From Marinobacter alexandrii (lineage in GTDB: Bacteria; Bacteroidota; Bacteroidia; Cytophagales; Cyclobacteriaceae), in NCBI GenBank assembly GCA_039984955.1, contig JBDWTN010000007.1:1806501-1870500 (forward strand): 64,000 nt of DNA. Direction: 5' to 3'. Under the pieces are notes generated by a model. It did no database searches. It was not told the DNA's origin and saw only the letters and a program-made list of their open reading frames with translations. The translations under genes were made by a program, and so were the position numbers. This document shows positions 30,026 through 38,707 of this stretch, in pieces. Within the stretch, counting starts at the first letter, position 1; the number at the start of each line of letters is the position of its first letter.

Positions 30026-32612
30026 CCACCCTCCAAAATTTTTCCTCCGTTTCTTCCGATGGTTTTGCCATCCAGGCTTGCAAAAACCTGTGGAAGGTGA
30101 CCTAACGGAACTGTACGAAGAGCGGGTGAAGGAGTTTGGAAAACAAAAAGCAGATAGGTTATTCATAAAAGATGTAATCCTACTTTTCAGAAAAGACATT
30201 ATCAAGCCAGCACATGGCACATACAGATTAACTAACTACGGTATGTTTAAACACAACTTAAAGCTCGCCCTAAGAAGTTTCAAACGCTTCAAAACTTCTT
30301 TTCTTATCAACTTAGTTGGTCTGTCTAGTGGGCTCGCGTCTGTCTTTCTCATTTATCTATGGATCAATGATGAACTGTCTATGGACACATTTCATGAGAA
30401 CGATGATCAACTGTATCAGGTAATGCAGAACATCAACAACCCCGACGGTGTAATGACCATAGAATATACGCAAGCACTTCTTGGTCAGGCACTAGTTGAG
30501 GAGATGCCTGAAGTAGAAATGGCAGCTTCTGTTGTCCCCGTTGGATCGTATGGGTCCGATAGAATTATTCAACATGAAAATAAGAAGTTGAAAATACTAG
30601 ATCAGTATGCCAGTAAGGACTTCTTTAATGTATTCTCTTACCCTCTCTTATTTGGAAAAGCTTCTGAAGTACTAAAAACTAAAGATCAGATAGTCATCTC
30701 TCAAGTTTTTTCTGAAAAACTATTCGGCTCTGACGTAGACCCTACGGGTGAAACTGTAAAAATCTTAGAAGAGGATGAGCCTCAGTCCTTCATAGTATCA
30801 GGTGTCTTCAGAAACCTTCCAAGGAATTCAAGCAAAAAATTTGATGTGATATTAAGTCTGGACCTTTTTCTGGAAAGACACCCACATGTCCTAAAGTGGG
30901 AAAATAGTGACCCAGAGACCTATTTAATTTTAAAAGAGAATACAGATATTGCTACACTTTCACAGAAAGTAGAAAAATTCGTTGCAACCAAAGAAGAAGG
31001 CTATCGGCATACGCACTTTATCCAGAAATATTCTGATAGATATCTCAATGGAAAGTATGAAAATGGTGTGCCCATCGGAGGACGAATTCAGTATGTTAAG
31101 TTATTCTCCATCATAGCCGGTTTAGTACTTTTGATCGCCTGCATCAATTTCATGAATCTCTCCACAGCCAGAGCTTCCAGAAGGTTGAAAGAAATAGGCG
31201 TGAAGAAGGCAATGGGTGCAAAAAGAGGTTCACTCATTTCTCAGTATTACATTGAGGCATTTTTGATGACTTCTATTGCGATTGTAGTTGCTAGTGCAAT
31301 TGTCTTGCTGATACTTCCTGCTTTTAATACGCTCACCGGAAAAGCACTCGAAATAGGCTGGAATAGCGGTTTAGCTTTCTCTATTTTATCAATTGGAACC
31401 ATCACAGCCCTTCTTTCTGGCAGCTATCCAGCGCTATACCTATCGGGTTTTGATCCCATCAAAATTTTCAGAGGAAAAGTAACAGGTTCAATAAGTGATC
31501 TATGGGCCCGTAGAGGATTGGTAATTTTTCAATTCTCGATCTCCATTTTACTAATTACCTCTGTTGCAGTGATCTCCTCACAGATCAACTTCATTCAAAA
31601 TAAAAATCTTGGTTTCAAAAAAGACCATGTGATCTACTTCAACATAGATGGAGAGTTGCAAAAAAGTGCAACCTCTTTTATCAGTGATTTAAAAAAGGAA
31701 ACCGGTGTAATCAATGCTGCCATGTTTGGTCATGACTTTCTGGGAGGTAGTGGTGGTACATCTGGCATCAGATGGGAAGGAAAAGGAGAAGACGAGTATA
31801 TTCAGTTTAATAACCTTGAAGTAGGCTATGGTCTGATTGAAACCTTTGGACTGGAACTCGTTGAAGGTCGAACGTTTTCTCGTGAGTTCGGCGATGAAAG
31901 TTCTAAAATTCTTTTTAATGAAAAGGCAATTGAAGCAATGGGGCTGGAAGATCCGATAGGCAAAATCGTTAACCTCTGGGGTCGAAACAGAGAAATAATT
32001 GGAGTAGTGAAAAACTTTCATTTCAAATCACTACACGAAGAAATCAGCCCATGTTTCTTTCAGCTTGATGGGCCATTGTCTACAATTGTTGTCAGAATAC
32101 AATCAGGAAATGAATTGGAAACCATTGATCGAATTGAGAAGCTTTATCGAGATCGCAATCCGGGTCTGACCTTCAACTTCAAATTCTTTGATCAGGAGTA
32201 TAACGCACTGTATCATGCAGAGCAGCAAATCGCAAGCCTTTCCAAATCCTTTGGTGCAGTAGCGATTCTTATTTCATGTCTTGGACTGTTTGGACTTGTT
32301 GCATTCACTTCTGAAAGGAGACAAAAGGAAATTGGCATCAGAAAAGTGCTGGGTTCCAGTGAGTATCGACTAGTGATACTTCTAACCAGCGATTTCTCAA
32401 AAATGGTTGGAATTGCTATTTTCATATCTCTCCCAGTGAGCTACTTCCTGATGAAATTCTGGCTAGAGTCCTTCGCCTATCGAATTGAGCTTAATCTTTG
32501 GTTTTTCATTGGTTCAGGCATTTTCTCAATGCTGATCGCCTTGCTTACCATGAGTGCTCAAACTATAAAAGCAGCAAAAGCAAATCCGGTAGAAGCCTTG
32601 AAAACAGAATAG
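30018..32612 (+). CDS. Prefix-domain FtsX/MacB-type permease (block B, last gene; body group I)
   Basis: 864 residues, block B prefix with junction Met76. The body carries the group I marks FKHNLKLALRSFKRFKTSFLIN, a WINDELSMD segment, YLNGKYENGVPIGGRIQYVKLFS and NFMNLSTARASRRLKEIGVKKAMGA (about 374). The second half has CLGLFGLVAFTSERRQKEIGIRKVLGS (about 753). It ends NPVEALKTE with stop TAG, followed by a 108-bp gap rather than an overlapping gene, so it closes block B. No strong intrinsic terminator was found in that gap. Confidence 0.95.
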   Translation: MNNHPPKFFLRFFRWFCHPGLQKPVEGDLTELYEERVKEFGKQKADRLFIKDVILLFRKDIIKPAHGTYRLTNYGMFKHNLKLALRSFKRFKTSFLINLVGLSSGLASVFLIYLWINDELSMDTFHENDDQLYQVMQNINNPDGVMTIEYTQALLGQALVEEMPEVEMAASVVPVGSYGSDRIIQHENKKLKILDQYASKDFFNVFSYPLLFGKASEVLKTKDQIVISQVFSEKLFGSDVDPTGETVKILEEDEPQSFIVSGVFRNLPRNSSKKFDVILSLDLFLERHPHVLKWENSDPETYLILKENTDIATLSQKVEKFVATKEEGYRHTHFIQKYSDRYLNGKYENGVPIGGRIQYVKLFSIIAGLVLLIACINFMNLSTARASRRLKEIGVKKAMGAKRGSLISQYYIEAFLMTSIAIVVASAIVLLILPAFNTLTGKALEIGWNSGLAFSILSIGTITALLSGSYPALYLSGFDPIKIFRGKVTGSISDLWARRGLVIFQFSISILLITSVAVISSQINFIQNKNLGFKKDHVIYFNIDGELQKSATSFISDLKKETGVINAAMFGHDFLGGSGGTSGIRWEGKGEDEYIQFNNLEVGYGLIETFGLELVEGRTFSREFGDESSKILFNEKAIEAMGLEDPIGKIVNLWGRNREIIGVVKNFHFKSLHEEISPCFFQLDGPLSTIVVRIQSGNELETIDRIEKLYRDRNPGLTFNFKFFDQEYNALYHAEQQIASLSKSFGAVAILISCLGLFGLVAFTSERRQKEIGIRKVLGSSEYRLVILLTSDFSKMVGIAIFISLPVSYFLMKFWLESFAYRIELNLWFFIGSGIFSMLIALLTMSAQTIKAAKANPVEALKTE

Positions 32613-32720
32613 AAACAGCATTTACGATCCTGACGTGGGACTAGTAATTTCAATTAGATAAAAGAGGTCTGGGAACTTAAAAGTGACTTTTTTGTTGTAC
32701 TCGATCTAACTATTATAGAC

Positions 32721-33587
32721 ATGAAAAAACTTAACCTCCTACTATCTATTTGTATCATCACACTCGTTTCAGCTTGTGGTGGATCCACCAATCAATCAGA
32801 AGAATCTTCTGACCCTGAAACAGAAGAATCTTCTGACCCTGAAATTAAGCTTTACGTTTTTGAAGTAGGCGATATTTTGGTGAAAGATATCTCCCTATTT
32901 AACCCCGGTGTAGATACAGGACAAACAAAGAACTTCACAAATTCTGCATACTTAATCAGACACCCAAAAGGAGATCTCATTTGGGACACAGGCCTTCCAG
33001 ATGCTCTTGCTCAAGCTCCTGATGGGAATGATTCGCAAGCTTTTCTCATGAAAATGCCAAAGACTTTGAGCGCTCAGCTAGAAGAGATTAATGTGTCTCC
33101 GACAGATATAGAATTTCTTGCGGTTTCCCATTTGCATGGCGATCATACTGGAAATATGAATTTATTCACTTCGGCTACTTTGTTATTGCAAAGTGAGGAA
33201 TACGAAGGATTGTTTGAAGGTGAGACGGTAGCTCCTGCTGTTGATTCATTGCGGAATAATGAGTTTGTAAAACTCACTGGCGATCATGATGTATTTGGAG
33301 ATGGAAGTGTTGTTATCAAACGTGCTCCCGGTCACACGGCTGGTCATCAAGTCCTTTATGTGAATCTTCCAGAAACTGGACCAATTGTGTTGTCAGGAGA
33401 CTTGTATCATTTTACTAAAAACAGAGAATTGCGAGGCGTTCCAGCTTTTAATGCAGATAAAGAGCAAACCTTAAAATCCATGGATTCGGTAGAGGCATTT
33501 TTGAAAGAACAGAGTGCTGTACTATGGATACAGCATGATAAAGAGCAAAATGAAGGCATTGCACACTCGCCAGAGTTTCATAAATGA
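32721..33587 (+). CDS. Metallo-beta-lactamase-fold hydrolase, lipoprotein
   Basis: 288 residues. The N-terminus is a lipoprotein signal (KKLNLLLSICIITLVSAC, lipobox LVSAC with Cys19), so the protein is probably anchored in a membrane facing the periplasm. A short acidic linker with two copies of EESSDPE follows. The fold motifs are complete: SHLHGDHTGN (HxHxDH, about 136-145), GHTAGH (about 204), LSGDLYH (bridging Asp) and IQHDKEQ near the C-terminus. This arrangement fits the N-acyl homoserine lactonase-like subgroup of metallo-beta-lactamases, but lactone hydrolysis cannot be assigned from motifs alone. It follows block B by 108 bp and converges on 33634. Confidence 0.9.
   Translation: MKKLNLLLSICIITLVSACGGSTNQSEESSDPETEESSDPEIKLYVFEVGDILVKDISLFNPGVDTGQTKNFTNSAYLIRHPKGDLIWDTGLPDALAQAPDGNDSQAFLMKMPKTLSAQLEEINVSPTDIEFLAVSHLHGDHTGNMNLFTSATLLLQSEEYEGLFEGETVAPAVDSLRNNEFVKLTGDHDVFGDGSVVIKRAPGHTAGHQVLYVNLPETGPIVLSGDLYHFTKNRELRGVPAFNADKEQTLKSMDSVEAFLKEQSAVLWIQHDKEQNEGIAHSPEFHK
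32797..32844 (+). repeat. Perfect 24-bp tandem duplication within the lipoprotein gene
   Basis: Two identical 24-bp units, 32797-32820 and 32821-32844, begin cagaagaatcttct and together encode the repeated SEESSDPE/TEESSDPE linker behind the lipidated Cys. The unit is a multiple of three, so the frame is kept. Perfect identity suggests a recent slippage event, making copy number likely to vary between strains. Confidence 0.85.
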
Positions 33588-33596
33588 ATAATGATA

Positions 33597-33632
33597 GTAA
33601 TCATAGGAAGAAATTTTTAATCCTGTGATTAC
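33597..33632. terminator. Hairpin between convergent genes
   Basis: Arms gtaatcatagg (33597-33607) and cctgtgattac (33622-33632) pair over 11 bp with one G-U wobble and a 14-nt loop. It lies between the stop of 32721 and the stop of the minus-strand ABM gene. The T tract is poor in both directions, so efficient intrinsic termination is uncertain. Confidence 0.5.
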
Positions 33633-33633
33633 T

Positions 33634-33951
33634 TCATTTCTTTGTCTCATACTTCATTTCGAAATGCTTGACCTGAGTATCAAATCGCAGCAATTTTGAT
33701 TTACAGCGATCAGGAACATGAGCTTTTTCCAGATCATCCCCTACAAAGGAGGCTACATTTTCTAATTTTTCAAACCATATGATAGAAACAAATTCAACTT
33801 CATCTGCATGATCATGTCTGAGTAACTGAGCTCCTCTATAACCTGGTATTTTTTTCTTCTCTACCTTCTCAAACACCTCAACTTTTATCAACATTTCATA
33901 GTCATCAGCATCTCTTGGAAGGGTCCAACCGTGCCATATTCGTGCTATCAT
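33634..33951 (-). CDS. ABM-like small alpha/beta-barrel protein
   Basis: 105 residues beginning MIARIWHGWTLPRDADDYE. It resembles the antibiotic biosynthesis monooxygenase (ABM)/dimeric alpha-beta barrel superfamily: a start strand MIARIW, a strand with EFVSIIWFEKLE, then a helix and a closing strand KHFEMKYE. These proteins are cytosolic dimers of varied function, and here no cofactor-binding feature defines a reaction. The broken paralogue at 58813 aligns along the whole length. It is transcribed away from PadR 34125, with 173 bp between the two starts. Confidence 0.85.
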   Translation of the reverse strand: MIARIWHGWTLPRDADDYEMLIKVEVFEKVEKKKIPGYRGAQLLRHDHADEVEFVSIIWFEKLENVASFVGDDLEKAHVPDRCKSKLLRFDTQVKHFEMKYETKK

Positions 33952-34068
33952 AGGATTGTTTTTCTAAATATACAATGCTAAAACTGATATTAAAAGAGCC
34001 TATTGCAGGCTTTTTCTAAATGAAAGAAGTCCCCAATAAAACTATTTCCTAATATATGGTATATTTTA

Positions 34069-34123
34069 TATAACAAATAATTTCACTTTGCGTATCTATG
34101 TATTATACAAAGTATAACAAATA
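34069..34123 (+). promoter_or_regulatory. Two direct repeats at the block C PadR promoter
   Basis: The sequence tataacaaata occurs at 34069-34079 and 34113-34123 (44 bp apart). The second copy ends one base before the PadR ATG, so a bound protein could also mask translation initiation or early transcription. TCACTTTG (34083-34090) between the copies resembles the -7 element TAnnTTTG with one mismatch. Confidence 0.5.
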
Positions 34124-34124
34124 G

Positions 34125-34463
34125 ATGAGCAAGGAACATTTAGGTGAATTTGAGGAGTTAGTTTTATTGATGATTGTTCTTCTTAAAGATGATGCATATG
34201 GATTGGCCATTCGCAATGCATTGAAGGAACACGCAAATAGAACAGTTACCATTGGCGGGGTGCATGGTACAGTGAATAGACTTCAAGGCAAAGGGTTTAT
34301 TGAATCCAATTTAGGAGGTGCTTCCGAATTGCGAGGCGGTAGACATAAACGGCTTTTTACCATTACTTCTTCTGGTAAAAGCATGTTAGAGAAAAGTCAG
34401 GAAATGAAGATTTCCCTGTGGTCTAAAATCCCCGATTTTGCACTTCAAAATACGAAAGGCTAG
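34125..34463 (+). CDS. PadR-family transcriptional regulator (block C)
   Basis: 112 residues starting MSKEHLGEFEELVLLMIVLL. The winged-helix core includes YGLAIRNALKEHANR and the recognition segment TIGGVHGTVNRLQGKGF, of the VHxT type also seen in PadR 49806 and 62356, unlike the ALQSALKRL type. The wing ends GGRHKRLFTIT. The stop TAG is followed directly by TTGATG; the ATG three bases on starts the permease, so coupling to the single permease of block C is tight. Promoter repeats abut its start codon, consistent with autoregulation. Confidence 0.95.
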   Translation: MSKEHLGEFEELVLLMIVLLKDDAYGLAIRNALKEHANRTVTIGGVHGTVNRLQGKGFIESNLGGASELRGGRHKRLFTITSSGKSMLEKSQEMKISLWSKIPDFALQNTKG

Positions 34464-34466
34464 TTG

Positions 34467-37145
34467 ATGAAAAACCGTAGAATCACACCTCCCAAACTTT
34501 CTGGACAAATTCTTAAATGGTTTGTTAAGGAAGATTTACGAGATGAGATACTGGGTGATCTCTATGAATACTATATGGAGATCGGACATAAATCAAAATG
34601 GAAACGGACTATTCTGTATTGGTTTCATCTGCTGAATTTTCTCCGACCTTTTGCCATCAAAAAATTAGAAGGAACTCAAAAACTCAACACGTACGGTATG
34701 TTTAAAAATTATTTCAAAGTAGGGATTAGAAATATCCTGAAGTACAAGACATTCTCTTTCATCAACATTTTTGGTTTGGCTGTAGCTATGGCTGTATCGC
34801 TTCTTATTATTCTCATGTTGGTAGATCAGCATCAGTATGATCAGTTCCATACCAAGAAGGATCGAATCTATCGAGTACATACCAAAATTGAAGGTTCAGG
34901 TATTGCAAATGCTTCCAGCCCATTCCCTCTAGCTACAACCCTGAAAGAAGGCTACTCCATGGTGGAAAATGCCACGAATCTGGTGCCCGGAATTGGAGGT
35001 GATGCCGTATTCACTGTTGATAAATACGCTGAGGTCAGGGGGTTTTTTGCTGACGCGGCATTCTTTGATGTATTTGATTTTGCACTTAAGGAGGGAGAAC
35101 CAAACACTGCTCTTTCGCTACCAAACAGTATGATTATCACTTCTGATGTAGCATACAAACTATTTAATACACAACCAGCTGTCGGTAAAACAGTCAACTT
35201 TCAGGATAGGAGTCTGGGATTGATGAAAATTGACATTGGCACTGGGAAAGAAGAAATAGCAGAAGATTGGGGAGAGTTTGTCATTACTGGAGTCGTTGAT
35301 TTAGAAAAGTATAAGAGTCATATTGATTTTGACATGTTAGTTTCTGCCGCTACACTTCCACGATTGTATCGAGAAGAAAGGATGACTGACAAATCAGATT
35401 CATGGGAAAATTACTCTCTAGGATATACCTATCTGCTTCTTGAAGAAGGATCTTCTCAAGAACAGCTACAAGGATCTTTGAATGAATTATCAGATGCTAA
35501 ATACAGTGCATTTCCACAGCTAGAAGGGATGCAGTTACTTTCTAGAAATCTCAATGATATTACTCCTGGACAGTTCGTAGGAAATCCAATTACGCTGAGA
35601 TTACCGATTGAAGCATATTATGTTCTAATTGGTCTCGCCCTTGTTGTCATGTTCTCAGCCTGTTTGAACTATACCAATCTTTCCATAGCAAGAGTCTTAA
35701 CTCGAGCAAAAGAAATTGGTGTACGGAAAGTAAATGGAGCACGCAGGGGGAGTTTGATTTTCCAATTTTTAACAGAATCTGTTCTTACATCTTTCTTTTC
35801 GCTTATTATGGCGAATCTGATTCTACTACTACTTCGTCCTGCCCTTCGTTCACTTTGGATTAGTGATATTCTAAATTTTGATTTAACCGCTAACCTGACC
35901 GTCTTTGCCTCTTTCTTTGGCTTAGCCATGGTCATAGGATTGGTTGCAGGATTGTATCCTTCATTAGTGCTTTCCGGTTTTGCTCCGCTAAAAGCTTTGA
36001 AAAATTTGAACGCTGAAAAGCCGGGTAAAATTGGCTTGCGAAAAGTATTGAATGTGACACAGTTTACCTTCTCGCTATTCTTCATCATTACATCTCTTCT
36101 TATAGCTAAACAGTTCAGTCATATCATTGATTTTGAATATGGATTTGAAACAGAAAATGTGGTGAACATTCCAATCCAAGGAAACGACTATCAAATTCTT
36201 CAAAATGAGTTTGCTTCTGTTCCAGGGGTGGTTGGCACCTCAATGTGCGAATTTATTCCTGCCCTGCTGCACACCAATGGTGCTTCTATCAGCAATGAGG
36301 TAACAGAAGAAAACCTTTTCAACGCAGAATATATCAGTGTAGATCACAACTTCACAGAGAATATGGGCTTGGAAATTATTGCAGGAGAAAACCTCCCGCA
36401 AAATCAGACCAATGGAAATTTCATCTTGATAAATGAGATGACAGTAGAGAGATTAGGTTTTGAGACCCCTCACAATGCCATTGGAAAAAACGTTTACTTA
36501 GGTGGTCAGCGGCCCATGACTGTAAAGGGAGTAATCAGGGATATCAAATTTCAAAACCCTGTGATGGGAGAAGGAGATCTCCCTCTAATCCTGAGAAACA
36601 AGCCGGAACTTTTCAGTTTTATCAATGTCCGATTTGATTCGCAAAATCAACAGGTAATGAAAGCTTTGGAGGATAAATGGGAAGTACTAGATCAAACGCA
36701 TCCATTCAAATCCTATATCTACGACGAGCAGCTTTCCCGATCCACCAAATGGTTTGGTGATCTTGTAGCCATCATCGCTTTTATTGCTTCACTCGCTGTG
36801 ATTATCTCCTGCCTCGGGCTTTTAGGAATGGCTATTTACACGACTGAGAGACGGGCTAAGGAAGTAGGCATCCGTAAGGTGTTAGGAGCAAGTGGCTCTC
36901 AATTAACCTTGGCACTTGGTAAGTCTTTCCTCCTAGTTCTTTTCATTGCCATTGTTATAGGCGGACCGTTAAGCTATCTCGCCAACAATCTATGGCTGGA
37001 GAGTTTTCCAAATCGAGTAGATTTTGGTTTCGGAACTGTCATCATCGGATCATTATCGCTCTTCCTCATCGGTTTGTTAACTATTAGTTCTCAAATCATC
37101 TCTGTGAGTCGAAGGAATCCGGTAGAGTCATTGAAGGATGAGTAA
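34467..37145 (+). CDS. Prefix-domain FtsX/MacB-type permease (block C; body group IV)
   Basis: 892 residues from ATG 34467; the in-frame TTG at 34464 is possible but adds only one residue. The prefix (1-77) is the divergent form ILKWFVKEDLRDEILGDLYEYY and lacks the usual Cys. The body after Met78 closely matches 56117 in block D: YFKVGIRNILKYKTFSFINIFGL with high DNA identity, NYTNLSIARVLTRAKEIGVRKVNGA (about 398) and YGFETENVVNIPIQGND in periplasmic domain 2. The second half has CLGLLGMAIYTTERRAKEVGIRKVLGA (about 781). It ends NPVESLKDE and is the only permease in its operon. The two periplasmic domains are slightly enlarged compared with groups I-III. Confidence 0.95.
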   Translation: MKNRRITPPKLSGQILKWFVKEDLRDEILGDLYEYYMEIGHKSKWKRTILYWFHLLNFLRPFAIKKLEGTQKLNTYGMFKNYFKVGIRNILKYKTFSFINIFGLAVAMAVSLLIILMLVDQHQYDQFHTKKDRIYRVHTKIEGSGIANASSPFPLATTLKEGYSMVENATNLVPGIGGDAVFTVDKYAEVRGFFADAAFFDVFDFALKEGEPNTALSLPNSMIITSDVAYKLFNTQPAVGKTVNFQDRSLGLMKIDIGTGKEEIAEDWGEFVITGVVDLEKYKSHIDFDMLVSAATLPRLYREERMTDKSDSWENYSLGYTYLLLEEGSSQEQLQGSLNELSDAKYSAFPQLEGMQLLSRNLNDITPGQFVGNPITLRLPIEAYYVLIGLALVVMFSACLNYTNLSIARVLTRAKEIGVRKVNGARRGSLIFQFLTESVLTSFFSLIMANLILLLLRPALRSLWISDILNFDLTANLTVFASFFGLAMVIGLVAGLYPSLVLSGFAPLKALKNLNAEKPGKIGLRKVLNVTQFTFSLFFIITSLLIAKQFSHIIDFEYGFETENVVNIPIQGNDYQILQNEFASVPGVVGTSMCEFIPALLHTNGASISNEVTEENLFNAEYISVDHNFTENMGLEIIAGENLPQNQTNGNFILINEMTVERLGFETPHNAIGKNVYLGGQRPMTVKGVIRDIKFQNPVMGEGDLPLILRNKPELFSFINVRFDSQNQQVMKALEDKWEVLDQTHPFKSYIYDEQLSRSTKWFGDLVAIIAFIASLAVIISCLGLLGMAIYTTERRAKEVGIRKVLGASGSQLTLALGKSFLLVLFIAIVIGGPLSYLANNLWLESFPNRVDFGFGTVIIGSLSLFLIGLLTISSQIISVSRRNPVESLKDE

Positions 37146-37287
37146 CAAGACGTTGCTCTTATAGTCAAGATTTGTGAAGGCTTACATACCATCAGCAATA
37201 ATCATCTCGTTCAATAGTCAAACATTGTGACTTAGCCTAAAACTAAAAAAGCTGTGAATTTGTGTTAGCCACAGCTGGTGTTATCGT

Positions 37288-38673
37288 ATGAATAGATGTT
37301 ATGCAACCTCCATTGTCGGAGCAGGACTGGTGTGTCTATGTCTCTGCTCCTCTGCCCAAACAACCAACCGTATACCCTACAGAGAAAAGAAGGTGCAGTT
37401 TTCTACCTTTCCGGGAGTAAGCACTGCAGGATTTGAAAGTGCGAAATACACCTATAATTTTTCCTTTAACCTTTTCTCAGGAATAGCCGCAGGAACCAGG
37501 TATTTCTCTTTTTCTACGATATCCAATCTTGGAACTCGCTCTAGCTCGGGTTTGCAACTCGCAGGGCTTGCCAACATCATAGGTAGTCAGAGCTATCTAC
37601 ATTTAACCAACTTCGAGCAAAAGGAACTCGAGAATGAAGGCAAAACACCCAATCAGAAGGGAATTCAACTTGCCGGCGCACTCAATCTCGTAAGAGGCGA
37701 ATCTTCTGGAGTGCAAGTTGCAGGAGGGATGAATACTGTCTATCGGAGCAGTTCCGGATTTCATCTTGCGGGTATTGGCAATTTTTCAGGAGGGAATATG
37801 ATCGGTCTTCAACTAGGCGGGTTGTATAACGTATCTCAAAAGCTGGTACTTGGGGGCCAAGTAGCTGTCTTCAACGCAGCAGGCAGCAGGCTGAGTGGCT
37901 TTCAATTTGGCCTATTAAATCGCGCAAAATATGTAGAAGGAAAAGCAGATAATTCCTCCGTAAAGTCTTTTGGAATTCAACTTGGTATCATCAATCATTC
38001 AAAAACTAATAATGGAATTCAAATAGGTATTATCAATCGTGCTAGAAGAATGCGAGGAGTGCAATTTGGACTTATAAATATTTTTCAAAATGCTCCATAC
38101 GATGGGGCTAACCGGTACAATGGTGTTCCGATTGGCTTGTTAAACATTGGCAGTAAAGACAGTAGGTTAAGAATTTCAAGATCTGATTTACTTCCTTTAA
38201 TGGTTGAGTACACCACAGGAAATTGTCAAAATTGTTCCTTTACTGAATCTCAAATGCCCATTGGCGATATATTTTATAAAACGAATCAAAATGCACTGAT
38301 CTTTGGATACGAATTCTCAGATGACGAAGAGCTTAACTGGGCGGTAGGCTATGGCTTCCAACGAGTTTATTATTATAAATCTTCTATGAGTGCTTTTGAT
38401 CCTAAAAACAAGAAGTACTTTTTTAGCCCCTCCATTCGGTTTCTTCATCTAAACAGAGAAAAGAAATTTGATCCCACACTTAGCTTGCTTACTCAGTTTC
38501 AATTCGATGTTGGTTATCGATTTGGCTGGTTTACCTTATATACCGGGCTCAATATGAATGCCTTCTTGTATAAAGATGGATTGCCCTTGGATGTAAATTT
38601 CGAAATCGCAAGCCGTCAATCCGGAACTCAGTATCAAATTTGGCCTGGATACATTTTTGGCATTCAATTATAA
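37288..38673 (+). CDS. Secreted beta-repeat protein with GxQxG(L/I)xN repeats
   Basis: 461 residues with an N-terminal signal sequence ending near SSAQ (about residue 24). The first two thirds contain repeats such as GLQLAGLAN, GIQLAGALN, GVQVAGGMN, GLQLGGLYN, GFQFGLLN, GIQLGIIN, GIQIGIIN and GVQFGLIN, each a short beta strand and turn. The pattern resembles the LA_2272-type surface repeat proteins. The C-terminal part looks like outer-membrane beta strands with aromatic-rich ends (FGIQL final). A surface or outer-membrane location is inferred. It stands alone after block C with a 142-bp gap, and no regulator is adjacent. Confidence 0.85.
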   Translation: MNRCYATSIVGAGLVCLCLCSSAQTTNRIPYREKKVQFSTFPGVSTAGFESAKYTYNFSFNLFSGIAAGTRYFSFSTISNLGTRSSSGLQLAGLANIIGSQSYLHLTNFEQKELENEGKTPNQKGIQLAGALNLVRGESSGVQVAGGMNTVYRSSSGFHLAGIGNFSGGNMIGLQLGGLYNVSQKLVLGGQVAVFNAAGSRLSGFQFGLLNRAKYVEGKADNSSVKSFGIQLGIINHSKTNNGIQIGIINRARRMRGVQFGLINIFQNAPYDGANRYNGVPIGLLNIGSKDSRLRISRSDLLPLMVEYTTGNCQNCSFTESQMPIGDIFYKTNQNALIFGYEFSDDEELNWAVGYGFQRVYYYKSSMSAFDPKNKKYFFSPSIRFLHLNREKKFDPTLSLLTQFQFDVGYRFGWFTLYTGLNMNAFLYKDGLPLDVNFEIASRQSGTQYQIWPGYIFGIQL

Positions 38674-38707
38674 TTTTTTGCCAACAAGTAAGTACTCCGA
38701 TAGTTAA

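Noticed and set aside
32680-32695. aaaagtgactttttt as terminator after block B
   Set aside because: The loop would be a single base, so the arms cannot form a normal hairpin.
37250-37276. Hairpin agctgtg/cacagct before 37288, followed on the minus strand by a T run
   Set aside because: It resembles a minus-strand terminator, but no minus-strand gene lies just upstream; the 7-bp stem with 13-nt loop may be chance.
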